A stretch of 45,897 nt of DNA from assembly GCA_938035125.1 (NCBI GenBank), contig CALHNS010000038.1:1-45897 (forward strand), read 5' to 3'. Shown piece by piece: positions 9,765 to 19,010 of the stretch (position 1 is the first letter of the stretch; the number at the start of each line of letters is the position of its first letter). The position numbers were made by a program, and so were the translations under genes. The notes under the pieces were generated by a model. That model was not told where the DNA came from and did no database searches. It saw nothing but the letters and a program-made list of their open reading frames with translations. The DNA comes from an uncultured Granulosicoccaceae bacterium (GTDB lineage Bacteria > Pseudomonadota > Gammaproteobacteria > Granulosicoccales > Granulosicoccaceae).

Positions 9765-11246
9765 CTATGCGCTTATACCCAGATAGCGCTCTAACGCAGC
9801 TTCAGTACCTTTTTCAGTGATGAGTGCCATCCAACGGGTGAACGGTTCAACAAAGGAAGGCTCATTGGCCAAGTCACCATAGATTTGTTTCTGTTGCACC
9901 CATTTTACTGGATTTGTTTTCGCATCCGTTGCCACCACCACTAAGTCATCCCAAAAAGGATCGTTTGGATCGATCGTGCTGCCATCTTCTCGGGTGCCCC
10001 AACACATACGCGCCCATAACGCTTCAACAAACGCTAAACCGTCTACCGATTGACCATCGGCCAGTGCATCATGAATGATTGGGTGAACAAATCCTGGGTG
10101 GCGGGCCGAACCATCAAACGCTACACGCCTTGTGGTATCAACGATTTTAGGATTGGTAAAACGAGTTTCGATCAGTTCTATGTACTGAGCAGGTGTCATG
10201 TTCGGTACCGCATTCACTTGCGGTGCTATTTCCTCGGTTTCCACTTTGTTGAACAAACCAGAAATTAATGAGTGCGCCATGCAACCTGAAATGGTTTGAA
10301 CCGATAAAATTTCACCGACATTTGCAAGCACTTGATGCCCTGCATTCAGAATACGCAGCTTCATCAGTTCATAGTCGTGTATGTTATCGATGAACGTGGC
10401 GCCCACTTGGTCCCAATCGGGCCGACCGTTGCAGAAGTTATCTTCAATAACCCATTGACGAAAATTTTCGTGCGTCACTGGGGCTGCATCATCAATACCT
10501 AAGGTGTTTACCAGTTCGATTTCATTGGGCCCTGTGGCAGGCACGATGCAATCGACCATGGAATTTGGAAACGCGGTGTTCGCCTCGATCCAATCAGCAA
10601 GTTGCGGGTCACTTAAACGTGCAAGCCCCACCAAGGTTTGACGCAAGATGTCGCCGTTGCCTTGCAAGTTGTCACAGCTTTGTGCGGTAAACGAGGCAAC
10701 GCCTTGATCTCGACGATTTTTAAGTGCTGCCACCATGGCACCAAACGCTGTTCGCGGCGTCGTAGGGTTCTTCGCATCGTGCACGATGTCTTCGTGCTGT
10801 GCATCAAAACCACCTGAATCAATGTCTTGAAAATAGCCGCTTTCGGTAACCGTTAGGCTAACAATACGAATTTGTGCATCCGACATCTTGCTGATTAACG
10901 ATGCGTTGTTTGCTTCAACGGGCAGAAAATCGATCATTGCACCCACCACTTCAACCGATTGCCCAGCAGGGTCTAGTTCGATTAGCGTGGTAAGACAATC
11001 TTGATCAAGTAAACGCTTACGCATGTGCTCATCTGGCGCGCGAACACCTGCGCCAACAATTGCCCAATCTTTCGCGCTGCCGCTTTGCATCAACCGATGC
11101 AAATACCAAGACTGATGAGCTCTATGAAAATTCCCCAATCCGATGTGCACGATGCCAGGCGTTAACGCGGTGCGATCGTAGGTCGGTCGTAAAACGTCGT
11201 CAGGTAATTCAGAGAGTGCAGCGTTAGATAAACGGTGCTTCGTCAT
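9765..11246 (-). CDS. mtlK: Mannitol 2-dehydrogenase
   Basis: A 493-residue member of the polyol-specific long-chain dehydrogenases, converting D-mannitol to D-fructose with NAD. The N-terminal nucleotide-binding region has [11 protein letters not shown] (34-44). The active site shows Lys296, Asn301 and His304 in KLRILNAGH, the K-X4-N-X2-H pattern of the Pseudomonas fluorescens enzyme, with Asn193 in SCDNLQGNG. Its ATG overlaps the stop of the ATPase gene (ATGA), so it is translationally coupled to transport. Fructose made here must be phosphorylated elsewhere; no fructokinase is in the window. Confidence 0.95.
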   Translation of the reverse strand: MTKHRLSNAALSELPDDVLRPTYDRTALTPGIVHIGLGNFHRAHQSWYLHRLMQSGSAKDWAIVGAGVRAPDEHMRKRLLDQDCLTTLIELDPAGQSVEVVGAMIDFLPVEANNASLISKMSDAQIRIVSLTVTESGYFQDIDSGGFDAQHEDIVHDAKNPTTPRTAFGAMVAALKNRRDQGVASFTAQSCDNLQGNGDILRQTLVGLARLSDPQLADWIEANTAFPNSMVDCIVPATGPNEIELVNTLGIDDAAPVTHENFRQWVIEDNFCNGRPDWDQVGATFIDNIHDYELMKLRILNAGHQVLANVGEILSVQTISGCMAHSLISGLFNKVETEEIAPQVNAVPNMTPAQYIELIETRFTNPKIVDTTRRVAFDGSARHPGFVHPIIHDALADGQSVDGLAFVEALWARMCWGTREDGSTIDPNDPFWDDLVVVATDAKTNPVKWVQQKQIYGDLANEPSFVEPFTRWMALITEKGTEAALERYLGISA

Positions 11247-12247
11247 ACGATACGATCGCCTTGCTGGTCAAATTTATGAATCAGATCCTGTCGTGGTGAC
11301 AAATTTATTTTATCGCCATATTTTAAACCCACATCACCTTCAACTCGAACGGTAATCATGTCCGCAAGGCCAGTATCGTGCACGTGGAAAAAGGTATCCG
11401 AACCTAAATGTTCAGACACGCCAACCACGCCTGACCATTCGCCATTGCCATCGGCCACCGCTATGTGCTCTGGGCGTATACCAATAGTTTGGGCGTTGTG
11501 CTTTTTAGCTTCATCACCTTCGATTAAATTCATCTTTGGCGACCCAATAAAACCTGCAACAAATTTATTTTTAGGCGAATGGTATAAATCAAGCGGTGAA
11601 CCCACTTGCTCAACCACACCGGCCTGCAGCACAACGATCTTATCGGCCATAGTCATGGCTTCGACCTGATCGTGTGTTACGTAAACCATCGTGGTATCTA
11701 AGCGCTTATGCAGTTCAGAGATTTCCATACGCATACCCACACGCAGTGCAGCATCTAAGTTTGATAATGGCTCATCAAATAAGAACGCCGATGGCTCACG
11801 AACGATAGAACGGCCGATAGCCACACGCTGCCGTTGACCACCAGAGAGCTGGCCTGGGCGACGATCCAAATAGCTGGTTAAGTTCAGCACTTCAGCAGCG
11901 GCTTCAACCCGCTTCTTAATTTCAGCGCTGTCCATTTTTGCCATCTTAAGTGGGAACGCGATGTTCTTTCGAACCGACATATGCGGATACAAAGCGTAAG
12001 ACTGAAACACCATGGATAAGCCGCGCTTAGCTGGTGGTAAGTCTGCAGCCTCCTTACCGTCGATTTCGATGGAACCTGCTGTGACATCTTCCAAACCAGC
12101 GATCAAGCGAAGCAGGGTGGATTTACCACAACCAGACGGACCAACAAACACGGTGAATTCACCGTCCTCTATGGTTAGATCCAGCGGCGGAATGACTTCA
12201 ACGTCGTCAAACTTCTTTTGTACTTTTTTAAGAACGATTTGTCCCAT
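11243..12247 (-). CDS. smoK: Sorbitol/mannitol ABC transporter ATP-binding protein (MalK/UgpC family)
   Basis: A 334-residue ATPase of the carbohydrate uptake CUT1 type. Walker [10 protein letters not shown] (36-44), signature LSGGQRQRV (134-142), Walker B FLFDEP (155-160), and a C-terminal regulatory TOBE-like domain from about residue 235 ([10 protein letters not shown]). It powers import through SmoF and SmoG. The gene follows smoG after 7 bases and overlaps mtlK by 4. Confidence 0.94.
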   Translation of the reverse strand: MGQIVLKKVQKKFDDVEVIPPLDLTIEDGEFTVFVGPSGCGKSTLLRLIAGLEDVTAGSIEIDGKEAADLPPAKRGLSMVFQSYALYPHMSVRKNIAFPLKMAKMDSAEIKKRVEAAAEVLNLTSYLDRRPGQLSGGQRQRVAIGRSIVREPSAFLFDEPLSNLDAALRVGMRMEISELHKRLDTTMVYVTHDQVEAMTMADKIVVLQAGVVEQVGSPLDLYHSPKNKFVAGFIGSPKMNLIEGDEAKKHNAQTIGIRPEHIAVADGNGEWSGVVGVSEHLGSDTFFHVHDTGLADMITVRVEGDVGLKYGDKINLSPRQDLIHKFDQQGDRIV

Positions 12248-12254
12248 GAGTCAC

Positions 12255-13085
12255 CTATTTAACCGCGCCAAACGTAAGGCCGCGTACCAATTGTTTCTGA
12301 CTAAACCAGCCAAGAATTAAGATGGGTGCAATGGCCATCGTGGAAGCTGCGCTTAACTTTGCAAAGAAGAGCCCTTCAGGGCTTGAATAACTGGCAATAA
12401 ACGCTGTTAACGGAGCAGCTTTTGCAGCCGTTAGGTTCAGCGTCCAGAAGGCTTCATTCCAAGCCAAGATAAAGTTGAGCAGCAATGTGGATGCAATACC
12501 CGGTATGGCCATGGGTGTTAACACGTGAATAATTTCATCACGCAAAGTCGCACCGTCCATTCTTGCCGCTTCTAAAATTTCAGATGGGATTTCACGAAAA
12601 TAGGTGTATAGCATCCATACGATAATGGGAAGATTGATTAACATCATGACAATCACTAATCCCACTCGCGTGTCCAACAACCCAGCTTTTACAAAACCTA
12701 AGTAGATGGGGTAAAGCACGCCTACCGCTGGCAACATTTTCGTTGAGAGCATCCAAAGTAAAATATCTTTAGTTCGCTTACCCGGCACAAAAGCCATAGA
12801 CCAGGCCGCGGGCACTGCAATCAGTACACCCAGTAGCGTTGAACCACCAGCGATGATGATGGAATTCCATAAAAACTTAGAATAGTTTGAACGTTCTTGA
12901 ACCGCTGAGTAATTCTCCAGCGTCCAATCGAATAGAAAAAACACGGGCGGATTCGCAATGGCCTGAGCTTCTGATTTAAAGCTGGTAAGGATTGTCCAAA
13001 GAATGGGGAAAAAGATCAGCAAACCCACCGACCAAGCGGCAAGGGTATTGATCATTTTGCGTTGACCTGTAACGGCACGAGCCAT
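12255..13085 (-). CDS. smoG: Sorbitol/mannitol ABC transporter permease 2
   Basis: A 276-residue inner-membrane permease with about six membrane segments and the EAA loop EAARMDGATLRDEI. The ATG at 13085 (MARAVTGQRKM) is chosen because TAGGAG lies 8 bases upstream; the longer start at 13118 would overlap smoF and adds an unrelated peptide. It forms the transmembrane channel with SmoF. Confidence 0.93.
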   Translation of the reverse strand: MARAVTGQRKMINTLAAWSVGLLIFFPILWTILTSFKSEAQAIANPPVFFLFDWTLENYSAVQERSNYSKFLWNSIIIAGGSTLLGVLIAVPAAWSMAFVPGKRTKDILLWMLSTKMLPAVGVLYPIYLGFVKAGLLDTRVGLVIVMMLINLPIIVWMLYTYFREIPSEILEAARMDGATLRDEIIHVLTPMAIPGIASTLLLNFILAWNEAFWTLNLTAAKAAPLTAFIASYSSPEGLFFAKLSAASTMAIAPILILGWFSQKQLVRGLTFGAVK

Positions 13086-13095
13086 AATGTATCTC

Positions 13096-13974
13096 CTACT
13101 GATCCAGGTTCTTGCCAACGATGCGCATCAAAAATAACGCAACAATGTTGGCTAATATAATGGCGTAAACACCACCGGCGGACCCTAACCCCACGTTCTG
13201 ACTTTCCAATACGCGTTGGAATATGAGGTAGGTGAGCGTTCTAGAACCAAAGGCGCCGCCCGTGGTTACAAAAATCTCTGCAAATACCGCTAATAAAAAG
13301 ATGGTTTGAATGAGGATAACCACCGTTATAGCGCGCCCCAAGTGCGGCAAGATGATGTACCAAAAGCGCTTTAATACGGGTGCGCCGTCCATCTCTGAGG
13401 CTTCTAACTGCTCGCTGTCAAGCGATTGAATAGCCGTTAGTAAGATGAGTGTGGCAAAGGGAAGCCATTGCCAGCTAACAATCATAATGATGGATTCAAT
13501 GCTGGATTGGCTTAGCCACTGAACAGGCTCTGCACCGAAGAAACGCCAAAGGTGTGCAAAAAGGCCATAGTTTGAATCCATGAACATGTTCTTCCACACC
13601 AGCGCCGATACGGTGGGCATAACGAAGAACGGAGAAATAATTAAAATACGAACAATGCCTTGACCCCACATGGGTTGGTCAAGTAATAACGCTAGTAATA
13701 CACCTAGCACAACAGTGATAACCAACACGCTGCCAACAATCAGTAACGTAGTTTGAACGCTGGGCCAAAAAGAGCTTGAATTTAAAAAACGGGAGTAGTT
13801 TTCAAACCCGACCCAATCAAGGCCTTTGCCAAGCTCATCGCCGCGCAGTGGTAAATACTTTTTGAATGAAAAGAAGAGGGTTGTAATCAGTGGCACTAAC
13901 ATCCATACAAGCAGTAGAAAAACTGCTGGTGCCATCATCAGCCTAGCGGCTGAGCGTGAATGCTGGGTCGCGAT
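13096..13974 (-). CDS. smoF: Sorbitol/mannitol ABC transporter permease 1, apparent ATC start codon
   Basis: Inner-membrane permease of the CUT1 type with the EAA loop EASEMDGAPVLKRF. The first ATG in frame is at 13938 (MMAPAVFLLL) and has only a weak ribosome-binding site. Upstream the frame continues as ATQHSRSAARL, which matches the N-terminus I recall for alphaproteobacterial SmoF proteins (MATQHSRSAARLMMAPAV). The codon where their Met would be is ATC at 13974-13972, preceded by AAGGAGA at an ideal distance. No ATG, GTG or TTG exists in frame between that site and the Shine-Dalgarno sequence. I therefore extend the gene to the ATC (292 residues); 13096-13938 is the conservative alternative. 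Confidence 0.85.
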   Translation of the reverse strand: MATQHSRSAARLMMAPAVFLLLVWMLVPLITTLFFSFKKYLPLRGDELGKGLDWVGFENYSRFLNSSSFWPSVQTTLLIVGSVLVITVVLGVLLALLLDQPMWGQGIVRILIISPFFVMPTVSALVWKNMFMDSNYGLFAHLWRFFGAEPVQWLSQSSIESIIMIVSWQWLPFATLILLTAIQSLDSEQLEASEMDGAPVLKRFWYIILPHLGRAITVVILIQTIFLLAVFAEIFVTTGGAFGSRTLTYLIFQRVLESQNVGLGSAGGVYAIILANIVALFLMRIVGKNLDQ

Positions 13975-14067
13975 GACGAGTCTCCTTCTTCCGACTTATT
14001 AAGTAAAGAGCTAAGTAACACCCACCGAGAGAGGGATGAAACAAAATTCGGGGGTGGGTAAAAACCA

Positions 14068-14090
14068 GAGGGCGACAGAACGCCGCCCTC
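14068..14090 (-). terminator. Attenuator-like hairpin between smoE and smoF
   Basis: On the minus strand GAGGGCG and CGCCCTC form a perfect 7-bp stem followed by TGGTTTTTA. It lies between the binding-protein stop and the permease start, and probably lowers permease transcription relative to smoE. Confidence 0.7.
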
Positions 14091-14158
14091 CGTTTACAAC
14101 ATACTGCTTACATCTACCTACTTACAAAACACTAACCGTTGTTGTAACGGCGTTGGTT

Positions 14159-15463
14159 TTATTTGTAGCCAGCTGCTTCCATCGCGTCGTTAGTGATCGC
14201 CTGAGCTTTAGCTAGAGCTTCAGCAACAGTTTGCTGACCTGCATAAGCTGCAGAGAACTCTTGAGAAACTTCAGTTGCGATACCAGCGAATTCAGGAATT
14301 GCTGCGAACTGTACGCCAACATATGGGCTTGGCTTAACAGTTGAGTCATTTGGATCAGCTGACAAAATTGAATCCAAAGTCATTTTTGCGAAAGGTACGT
14401 CTTTGTAGTTAGGGTTTTCGTACAGTGAAGTACGTGCACCTGGAGGTACGTTAGCCCAACCTTCGTTCGCAGCAACTAGCTCGATGTAGTCAGTTGAAGT
14501 AGCCCACTCGATGAATTGCTTAGCAGCGGCTTCTTTCTGAGTGCCAGCTGGGATACCTAATGCCCATGCCCACAACCAGTTTGAACGCTTACCTAAGCCA
14601 TTGTCAGGAGCCAAAGCAAAACCTACGCTGTCAGCAACTGTTGAGTCTTTAGGGTTAGTAACGAAAGAAGCAGCAACGGTTGCATCAATCCACATACCGC
14701 ACTTGCCCTGGTTGAACAAAGATAGGTTTTCGTTGAAGCCGTTTGTTGCGTAGCCAGAAGGACCAGAAGCGTCCATCATGTCTTTGAAGAAGTTGATTGT
14801 GTTAGCCCACTCTTCAGTGTCGAACTGTGCATTCCAACCTTCGTCGAACCAACGAGCGCCGAAAGAGTTAGACATTGCTGTGATGAAAGCACCGCCTTCA
14901 CCCCAACCAGCCTTACCACGTAAGCAAACACCGTTGATTTCGTTGTCACGATCAGTCATAGCCGCTGCTGCGTCTTTGATGAACGTCCAAGTAGGTGCTT
15001 CAGGCATTTCCATGCCAGCAGCTTCCATTAAATCAGTGCGGTACATGATCATTGAAGATTCGCCGTAGAAAGGTGCTGCGTACAGCGTGCCTTCATAAGA
15101 CAGACCACCAGCCATTGCAGGCAAGATGTCATCTACATCGTATTCTTCGCTTAAGTCGTCCATAGGAACTAACCAGCCGTTCTTACCCCAGATTGGAGTT
15201 TCGTACATGCCGATAGTCATGATGTCGAACGCGCCGCCTTTAGTGGTGATGTCTGTAGTAACACGTTGGCGAAGAACGTTCTCTTCCAAAGTTACCCACT
15301 CAACTGTGTGACCAGTCTTGTCGGTGAAATCAGACGTTAAGCCTTGCATGCGGATCATGTCGCCGTTGTTTACTGTGGCGATTACAAGGTTGTCAGCCTG
15401 AGCTGTAGAAGCAGCAAGTAGCGATGCTACGCCTGCGGCTATAAGAGCTTTGTTAAAAGTCAT
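14159..15463 (-). CDS. smoE: Sorbitol/mannitol-binding periplasmic protein
   Basis: A 434-residue extracellular solute-binding protein (family 1) with a Sec signal peptide of about 23 residues ending STAQA before DNLVIA. It delivers polyols to SmoF/SmoG. It is the first structural gene after the regulator, with GAGGAAGG upstream of the ATG and a promoter at 15499-15527. A hairpin separates it from the permease genes. The spelling uses more frequent, apparently optimised codons than its neighbours, as expected for an abundant protein; this is a visual impression. Confidence 0.94.
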   Translation of the reverse strand: MTFNKALIAAGVASLLAASTAQADNLVIATVNNGDMIRMQGLTSDFTDKTGHTVEWVTLEENVLRQRVTTDITTKGGAFDIMTIGMYETPIWGKNGWLVPMDDLSEEYDVDDILPAMAGGLSYEGTLYAAPFYGESSMIMYRTDLMEAAGMEMPEAPTWTFIKDAAAAMTDRDNEINGVCLRGKAGWGEGGAFITAMSNSFGARWFDEGWNAQFDTEEWANTINFFKDMMDASGPSGYATNGFNENLSLFNQGKCGMWIDATVAASFVTNPKDSTVADSVGFALAPDNGLGKRSNWLWAWALGIPAGTQKEAAAKQFIEWATSTDYIELVAANEGWANVPPGARTSLYENPNYKDVPFAKMTLDSILSADPNDSTVKPSPYVGVQFAAIPEFAGIATEVSQEFSAAYAGQQTVAEALAKAQAITNDAMEAAGYK

Positions 15464-15498
15464 GGGTTGGTTGCCTTCCTCTGTTAAGTAGCAGGGGA

Positions 15499-15527
15499 AG
15501 CATAATTGCGCTTCGCAGCGACGTCAA
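15499..15527 (-). promoter_or_regulatory. Sigma70-type promoter of the polyol operon
   Basis: On the minus strand TTGACG and TATGCT are 17 bases apart, about 35 bases upstream of the smoE start. A small palindrome, CGCT-GCGA-AGCG, sits inside the spacer and might be bound by a repressor. Confidence 0.65.
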
Positions 15528-15535
15528 CAAAAAAC

Positions 15536-15549
15536 TTTACGCGAGTTAA
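15536..15549. promoter_or_regulatory. Candidate LacI-family operator upstream of smoE
   Basis: TTTACGCGAGTTAA is an imperfect palindrome (5 of 7 pairs) 8 bases upstream of the smoE -35 element. It shares TTTACGCG and the central CG with the site at 16679-16692 in front of the regulator gene. Confidence 0.45.
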
Positions 15550-15555
15550 TATTTT

Positions 15556-16587
15556 TTAAGCCGATTCACGATGTACCAGCTTGGCAGGGTAGATAAATTC
15601 GTTCCGGTTCTCAAAACGACCGTCTTCTTCAATCAAATTGAATAGGGTCTCCAGACCGCTGTTGGACAGCGCATCGTAGTCGTGACCCACAGAGGTCAGC
15701 GAGGGGCAGGTGTAGCGCGCCGAGGGGTGGTCGTCATGGCCAGCCACCCGCAGAGCGCAGCCTGGGTAGCGGCCCACCCGAAGACCTTTTTCATGGCACG
15801 CAGCCAACACACCGATTGCTAGGCGGTCGTTACTGCACAGCACGGTGTTGGTTGGAAACGATTGAGCCTCCAGAATCTTTAGTGCCCCCTTGTATCCGAT
15901 TTCTTCTAAATTCCAACCCGAGCCTTCCACCTGAACGTATACCGGATCCAGACCTAATGCTTTCATAGACTTTTTATAGGAACGGCGCCTAGCTATAGAG
16001 TTAGGATTTAAGGGTTGTTTCATCTCAAAAAAGCAGGGCTGTTCGCCAGAGGCCACTAAGTATTTCGTGCTTTGAGATACAAAGCTTTCGTTGTCAGATC
16101 CCACAAACGCTTGGCCGATGGCCGGTATGTTCCTATCAAAGAGTACTGTGGGCACTTCATCGCAAAAATCGGCCAAGGCTTTCACATCAGAATGACGACC
16201 GAGAGGCGCGAGTAGCACGCCAGCAGGGCGCAAGGACTTTAGACGTTCTAAGGCCTCATTTTCCAGTTCTTGTTCACCGTGCGCACTAAAAAGCGTTGCC
16301 CGAAATCCAGCTTCAATACAACGACGCTCTAGGTTTCGTGCAATCTCGCCGTATACCGGATCCGAAAGGTAGGGCACCACGATGCCAACGTTTTTCGTTT
16401 TACGCCGATTTTGATTAATGGCGAAAATATTGGGCCGATAATCGTATTCTTCTAAGGCCGCCTCAATGCGCTTACGAGTGGATTGCCGCACGCTGCTTGC
16501 ATCATGGAAATATTTAGAAATGGTTGGCCGAGAGATGCCACAAGCTGCGGCAAATTCTTCCATATTTCGAAATTTCGACTGCGCCAT
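15556..16587 (-). CDS. LacI-family transcriptional regulator of the polyol operon
   Basis: A 343-residue regulator with an N-terminal helix-turn-helix (about residues 8-30, CGISRPTISKYFHD) and hinge region (YDYRPN), followed by a periplasmic-binding-protein-like sensor domain from about residue 65 (NVGIVVPYLSDP). It lies directly upstream of smoE on the same strand, so it most likely represses the sorbitol/mannitol operon and is relieved by a polyol or its product. A near-palindrome overlaps its own -35 element, suggesting autoregulation. AGGA abuts the ATG directly, a poor spacing that suggests weak translation, typical of a repressor. Confidence 0.92.
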   Translation of the reverse strand: MAQSKFRNMEEFAAACGISRPTISKYFHDASSVRQSTRKRIEAALEEYDYRPNIFAINQNRRKTKNVGIVVPYLSDPVYGEIARNLERRCIEAGFRATLFSAHGEQELENEALERLKSLRPAGVLLAPLGRHSDVKALADFCDEVPTVLFDRNIPAIGQAFVGSDNESFVSQSTKYLVASGEQPCFFEMKQPLNPNSIARRRSYKKSMKALGLDPVYVQVEGSGWNLEEIGYKGALKILEAQSFPTNTVLCSNDRLAIGVLAACHEKGLRVGRYPGCALRVAGHDDHPSARYTCPSLTSVGHDYDALSNSGLETLFNLIEEDGRFENRNEFIYPAKLVHRESA

Positions 16588-16662
16588 TCCTAAATTCTCG
16601 TAAGCTTCGGCGGCGAACTACCCCCAATCCCTTTAAGTGGTGGATGCTCGCTACAACAACAC

Positions 16663-16691
16663 ACGATAACGAAATATGTTTACGCGCGCAA
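16663..16691 (-). promoter_or_regulatory. Candidate promoter of the lacI-type regulator gene
   Basis: On the minus strand TTGCGC and TATCGT are 17 bases apart. The -35 hexamer lies inside the candidate operator at 16679-16692. Confidence 0.45.
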
Positions 16692-16692
16692 A
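16679..16692. promoter_or_regulatory. Candidate autoregulatory LacI-family operator
   Basis: TTTACGCGCGCAAA is a palindrome with 6 of 7 pairs matched and a central CG, overlapping the -35 element of the regulator gene and resembling the site at 15536-15549. Confidence 0.45.
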
Positions 16693-16773
16693 TTTTCTAA
16701 ATGCTTATTGCGAATCAATCGAGTAAAGCATTCGTATAACCAAACCTCTGTAAGCACTGAGTACGACGCTGAG

Positions 16774-18714
16774 TTACTGCCGAGATCTACCCACCCGTCG
16801 TTGAAAAAACGCCATCATGAGTAGGGCAAACAAGGTGGCAAAAGAGGCACTGCCGAAAAAGCCACCACTTGAATTGCTATTTTGCAGGCCAGATTCAGCC
16901 GACACTTGCTCGGTATCCAACGCTTCGGTGTCCTCGGCATCCATCTCTTCAACCGATTCTACATCGCCCATATCGCTATCGGTAACACCCCCAGGCACAA
17001 CAAAGTTATCGGTACCGTCTGTGGCATCAGGGCCAAAGCCTGTTGGAACAAAATCTGGATCGCTGGTGATCACGAATTTATCGAAGGCAAAACCGTCCTC
17101 TCGCATCCAGAAATTGATCATGTTCACACCCGCATCAACAATGTTCAATGTGGCAATCGGCCCATTGGCTGTGGTGCGAGACCATGTCCATTCATCGGGA
17201 AATTCTGTGATGGTAGCGGCTGTGTCCGCCACGCTGCCGTTCAAGCCCACTTTTATGCTGTCGTTGGTTCCCACCCCAGAAGCATTCGTATCACCCAAGC
17301 CTCGCACCCATAAGTAGTGCTTCCCCGTGTGATTAAAAAACACGAAGTAACCCAACATCGGCGTGTCGTTAATGGTTAACGCAAGCTGGCCTTCATCCGG
17401 TGTTGTTACCATCGCATCGTCATTACTGGAATTAGCCAACACACTGTGAATCCATTGGTGGCTAGAAGATTCTGAGCTAACGTCAAAATACTCAGCCTCC
17501 ATGGCAATCAAGCTCTCTCCTTCTGGCGTGTGAGAACCTGCAACAGGGGTAATCGGCTCAGGGATAACTTCTGGCTCGGGCTCGGGTGTAACCTCAGGTT
17601 CAGGCTCAACAGTAATTATTGGCTCAGGTTCAGGTGTTATTTCAGGTTCTGGCTCAGTCGTGACCACCGGCATAGGCTCTGTGGTTACTTCAGGTTCTGG
17701 CGAAGGTGGCGGCGGATCGTTGTCCACTAAAAGCGAACGTGCAACCGTTGTGGGTTGCTGAGCAATTGGCCCACCGCCAGCCACAATCAGGCGGCCATCG
17801 ATGATTCGTGCGATGGGCGCAACCAGCTCACTGGTTAAAGTACGAAATGTTGTCCACGTATCGGTGTTGGGGTTGAACTTCCAAACTTGATTTTTGGCTT
17901 GTTCGCCGCCAACCGTGTAAATCGCGTTGTCGTAAACGAACGTGCCAGGCTCTGAGTGTGAGTTTTTACCAGGCATATCAGATAACTGTAACCACTGATT
18001 GTTAGCCGGGTTAAACGAATGCACAACGGCCGTATCGGCGGTGTTAAAACCGGGGCAGGCATCGTGACCAAATTGGCCACCCATCGTATAAATTTTGCCG
18101 TTAAAAACAGCAGTAGAAAAGTGATTTCTAGGAATCGGAATACCAGCGGCTGCGGTGATGTCTGCCCAACCTTGTGCAGGCTCATCAAGATCATAAACAA
18201 AATGGGTCATCACATCGCAACTGGCGTTGTCATCCAAACCACCGATCCAATGAATTTTATTATTCACTAGTGCGGCACCGCCCGCGGCAACAGGATCTGG
18301 CAAATCTGGGCCTCGGCGCCACTGATGAGTATTGAGATTAAAAATCCAAACACGATCTGACACCGGGCCAGGGTGGCCACCAACTCGTCCGCCAAGCAGC
18401 CATACATCGGCTCCAACGCGCACCACACCGTTGTGCGTCATCGCGCTTTTATCGTCCACGGATGTGGTGCTGATGATGCTCCATTCTCGGGTGGCTGAAT
18501 CAAATTTCTCAACAGAATTTGCGATTTGCAAACCGGTTTTAAAGCCATTAAACACGTAAATATCATCTCGATATTCCACGGTAGTGGCTTCAACGCGCGC
18601 AACGTTCATGGAGTTTTCATTCACCCAATCCTGGGCGGACGCATTAAACGATGCACCCAAAAAAGAAGCAGCAAAACCTATTACCAGCAGCCGATGTGCA
18701 GTATGAAAACCCAT
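16774..18714 (-). CDS. Secreted kelch-repeat protein with carbohydrate-binding-like module and GlyGly-CTERM-like tail
   Basis: A 646-residue exported protein. A signal peptide (about 1-27, ending NASA before QDW) is followed by a kelch beta-propeller (about 30-325; repeats such as NKIHWIGG, GKIYTMGG, NAIYTVGG). Next comes a Pro/Glu/Thr linker of repeated PEPEP units, then a jelly-roll module resembling glycan-binding domains (MEAEYFDV to REDGFAFDKFVIT). The end has an acidic stretch and SSGGFFG, a hydrophobic helix and a basic tail (FFQRRVGRSR), which fits the GlyGly-CTERM signal processed by rhombosortase and sent out by type II secretion. The ATG at 18714 is chosen for AAAGG upstream and the signal peptide. 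The ligand is unknown; a link to extracellular polysaccharide is inferred. Confidence 0.8.
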   Translation of the reverse strand: MGFHTAHRLLVIGFAASFLGASFNASAQDWVNENSMNVARVEATTVEYRDDIYVFNGFKTGLQIANSVEKFDSATREWSIISTTSVDDKSAMTHNGVVRVGADVWLLGGRVGGHPGPVSDRVWIFNLNTHQWRRGPDLPDPVAAGGAALVNNKIHWIGGLDDNASCDVMTHFVYDLDEPAQGWADITAAAGIPIPRNHFSTAVFNGKIYTMGGQFGHDACPGFNTADTAVVHSFNPANNQWLQLSDMPGKNSHSEPGTFVYDNAIYTVGGEQAKNQVWKFNPNTDTWTTFRTLTSELVAPIARIIDGRLIVAGGGPIAQQPTTVARSLLVDNDPPPPSPEPEVTTEPMPVVTTEPEPEITPEPEPIITVEPEPEVTPEPEPEVIPEPITPVAGSHTPEGESLIAMEAEYFDVSSESSSHQWIHSVLANSSNDDAMVTTPDEGQLALTINDTPMLGYFVFFNHTGKHYLWVRGLGDTNASGVGTNDSIKVGLNGSVADTAATITEFPDEWTWSRTTANGPIATLNIVDAGVNMINFWMREDGFAFDKFVITSDPDFVPTGFGPDATDGTDNFVVPGGVTDSDMGDVESVEEMDAEDTEALDTEQVSAESGLQNSNSSGGFFGSASFATLFALLMMAFFQRRVGRSRQ

Positions 18715-19010
18715 GTCTGTGCCTTTATTATTTTTATATAACACCCGTGTCGACCAATAAAACCGCTCTATCTAGTGGTTAAACACCAAACTGTGACCCC
18801 CGTAGTCATGCATCTTTCTTTAGCTGAAGAAGTGCGAACGGCTGCGCAAAAAGGCCACATCACTTTGCTAAAAATTTCACTAAAAAGTATCAATCTGACC
18901 TTATCTGTGTTGAGTGATTTTTGTGATGACTGGCCGCGTAATATCAAATCAGCAGTTGAGAGCACGCCTTAAAAGCCGATACCCGAATAGATGGAAGCGG
19001 TATTAAAACT
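18715..19010. other. Intergenic region with no gene recognised
   Basis: This stretch holds the leader of the kelch-protein gene on one side and the leader of the GNAT-like gene on the other. Short open frames on both strands have no ribosome-binding site or recognisable product. It presumably contains both divergent promoters, which I could not place with confidence. Confidence 0.5.

Noticed and set aside
17540..17710. Short tandem repeats that could be taken for a CRISPR-like or minisatellite array
   Set aside because: They encode the PEPEP linker of the kelch protein in frame; the units are short and there are no spacers.
18768..18972. Two overlapping short ORFs on opposite strands in the gap between the kelch and GNAT-like genes
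   Set aside because: No ribosome-binding site, no recognisable domain, and they overlap each other in a region expected to hold promoters.
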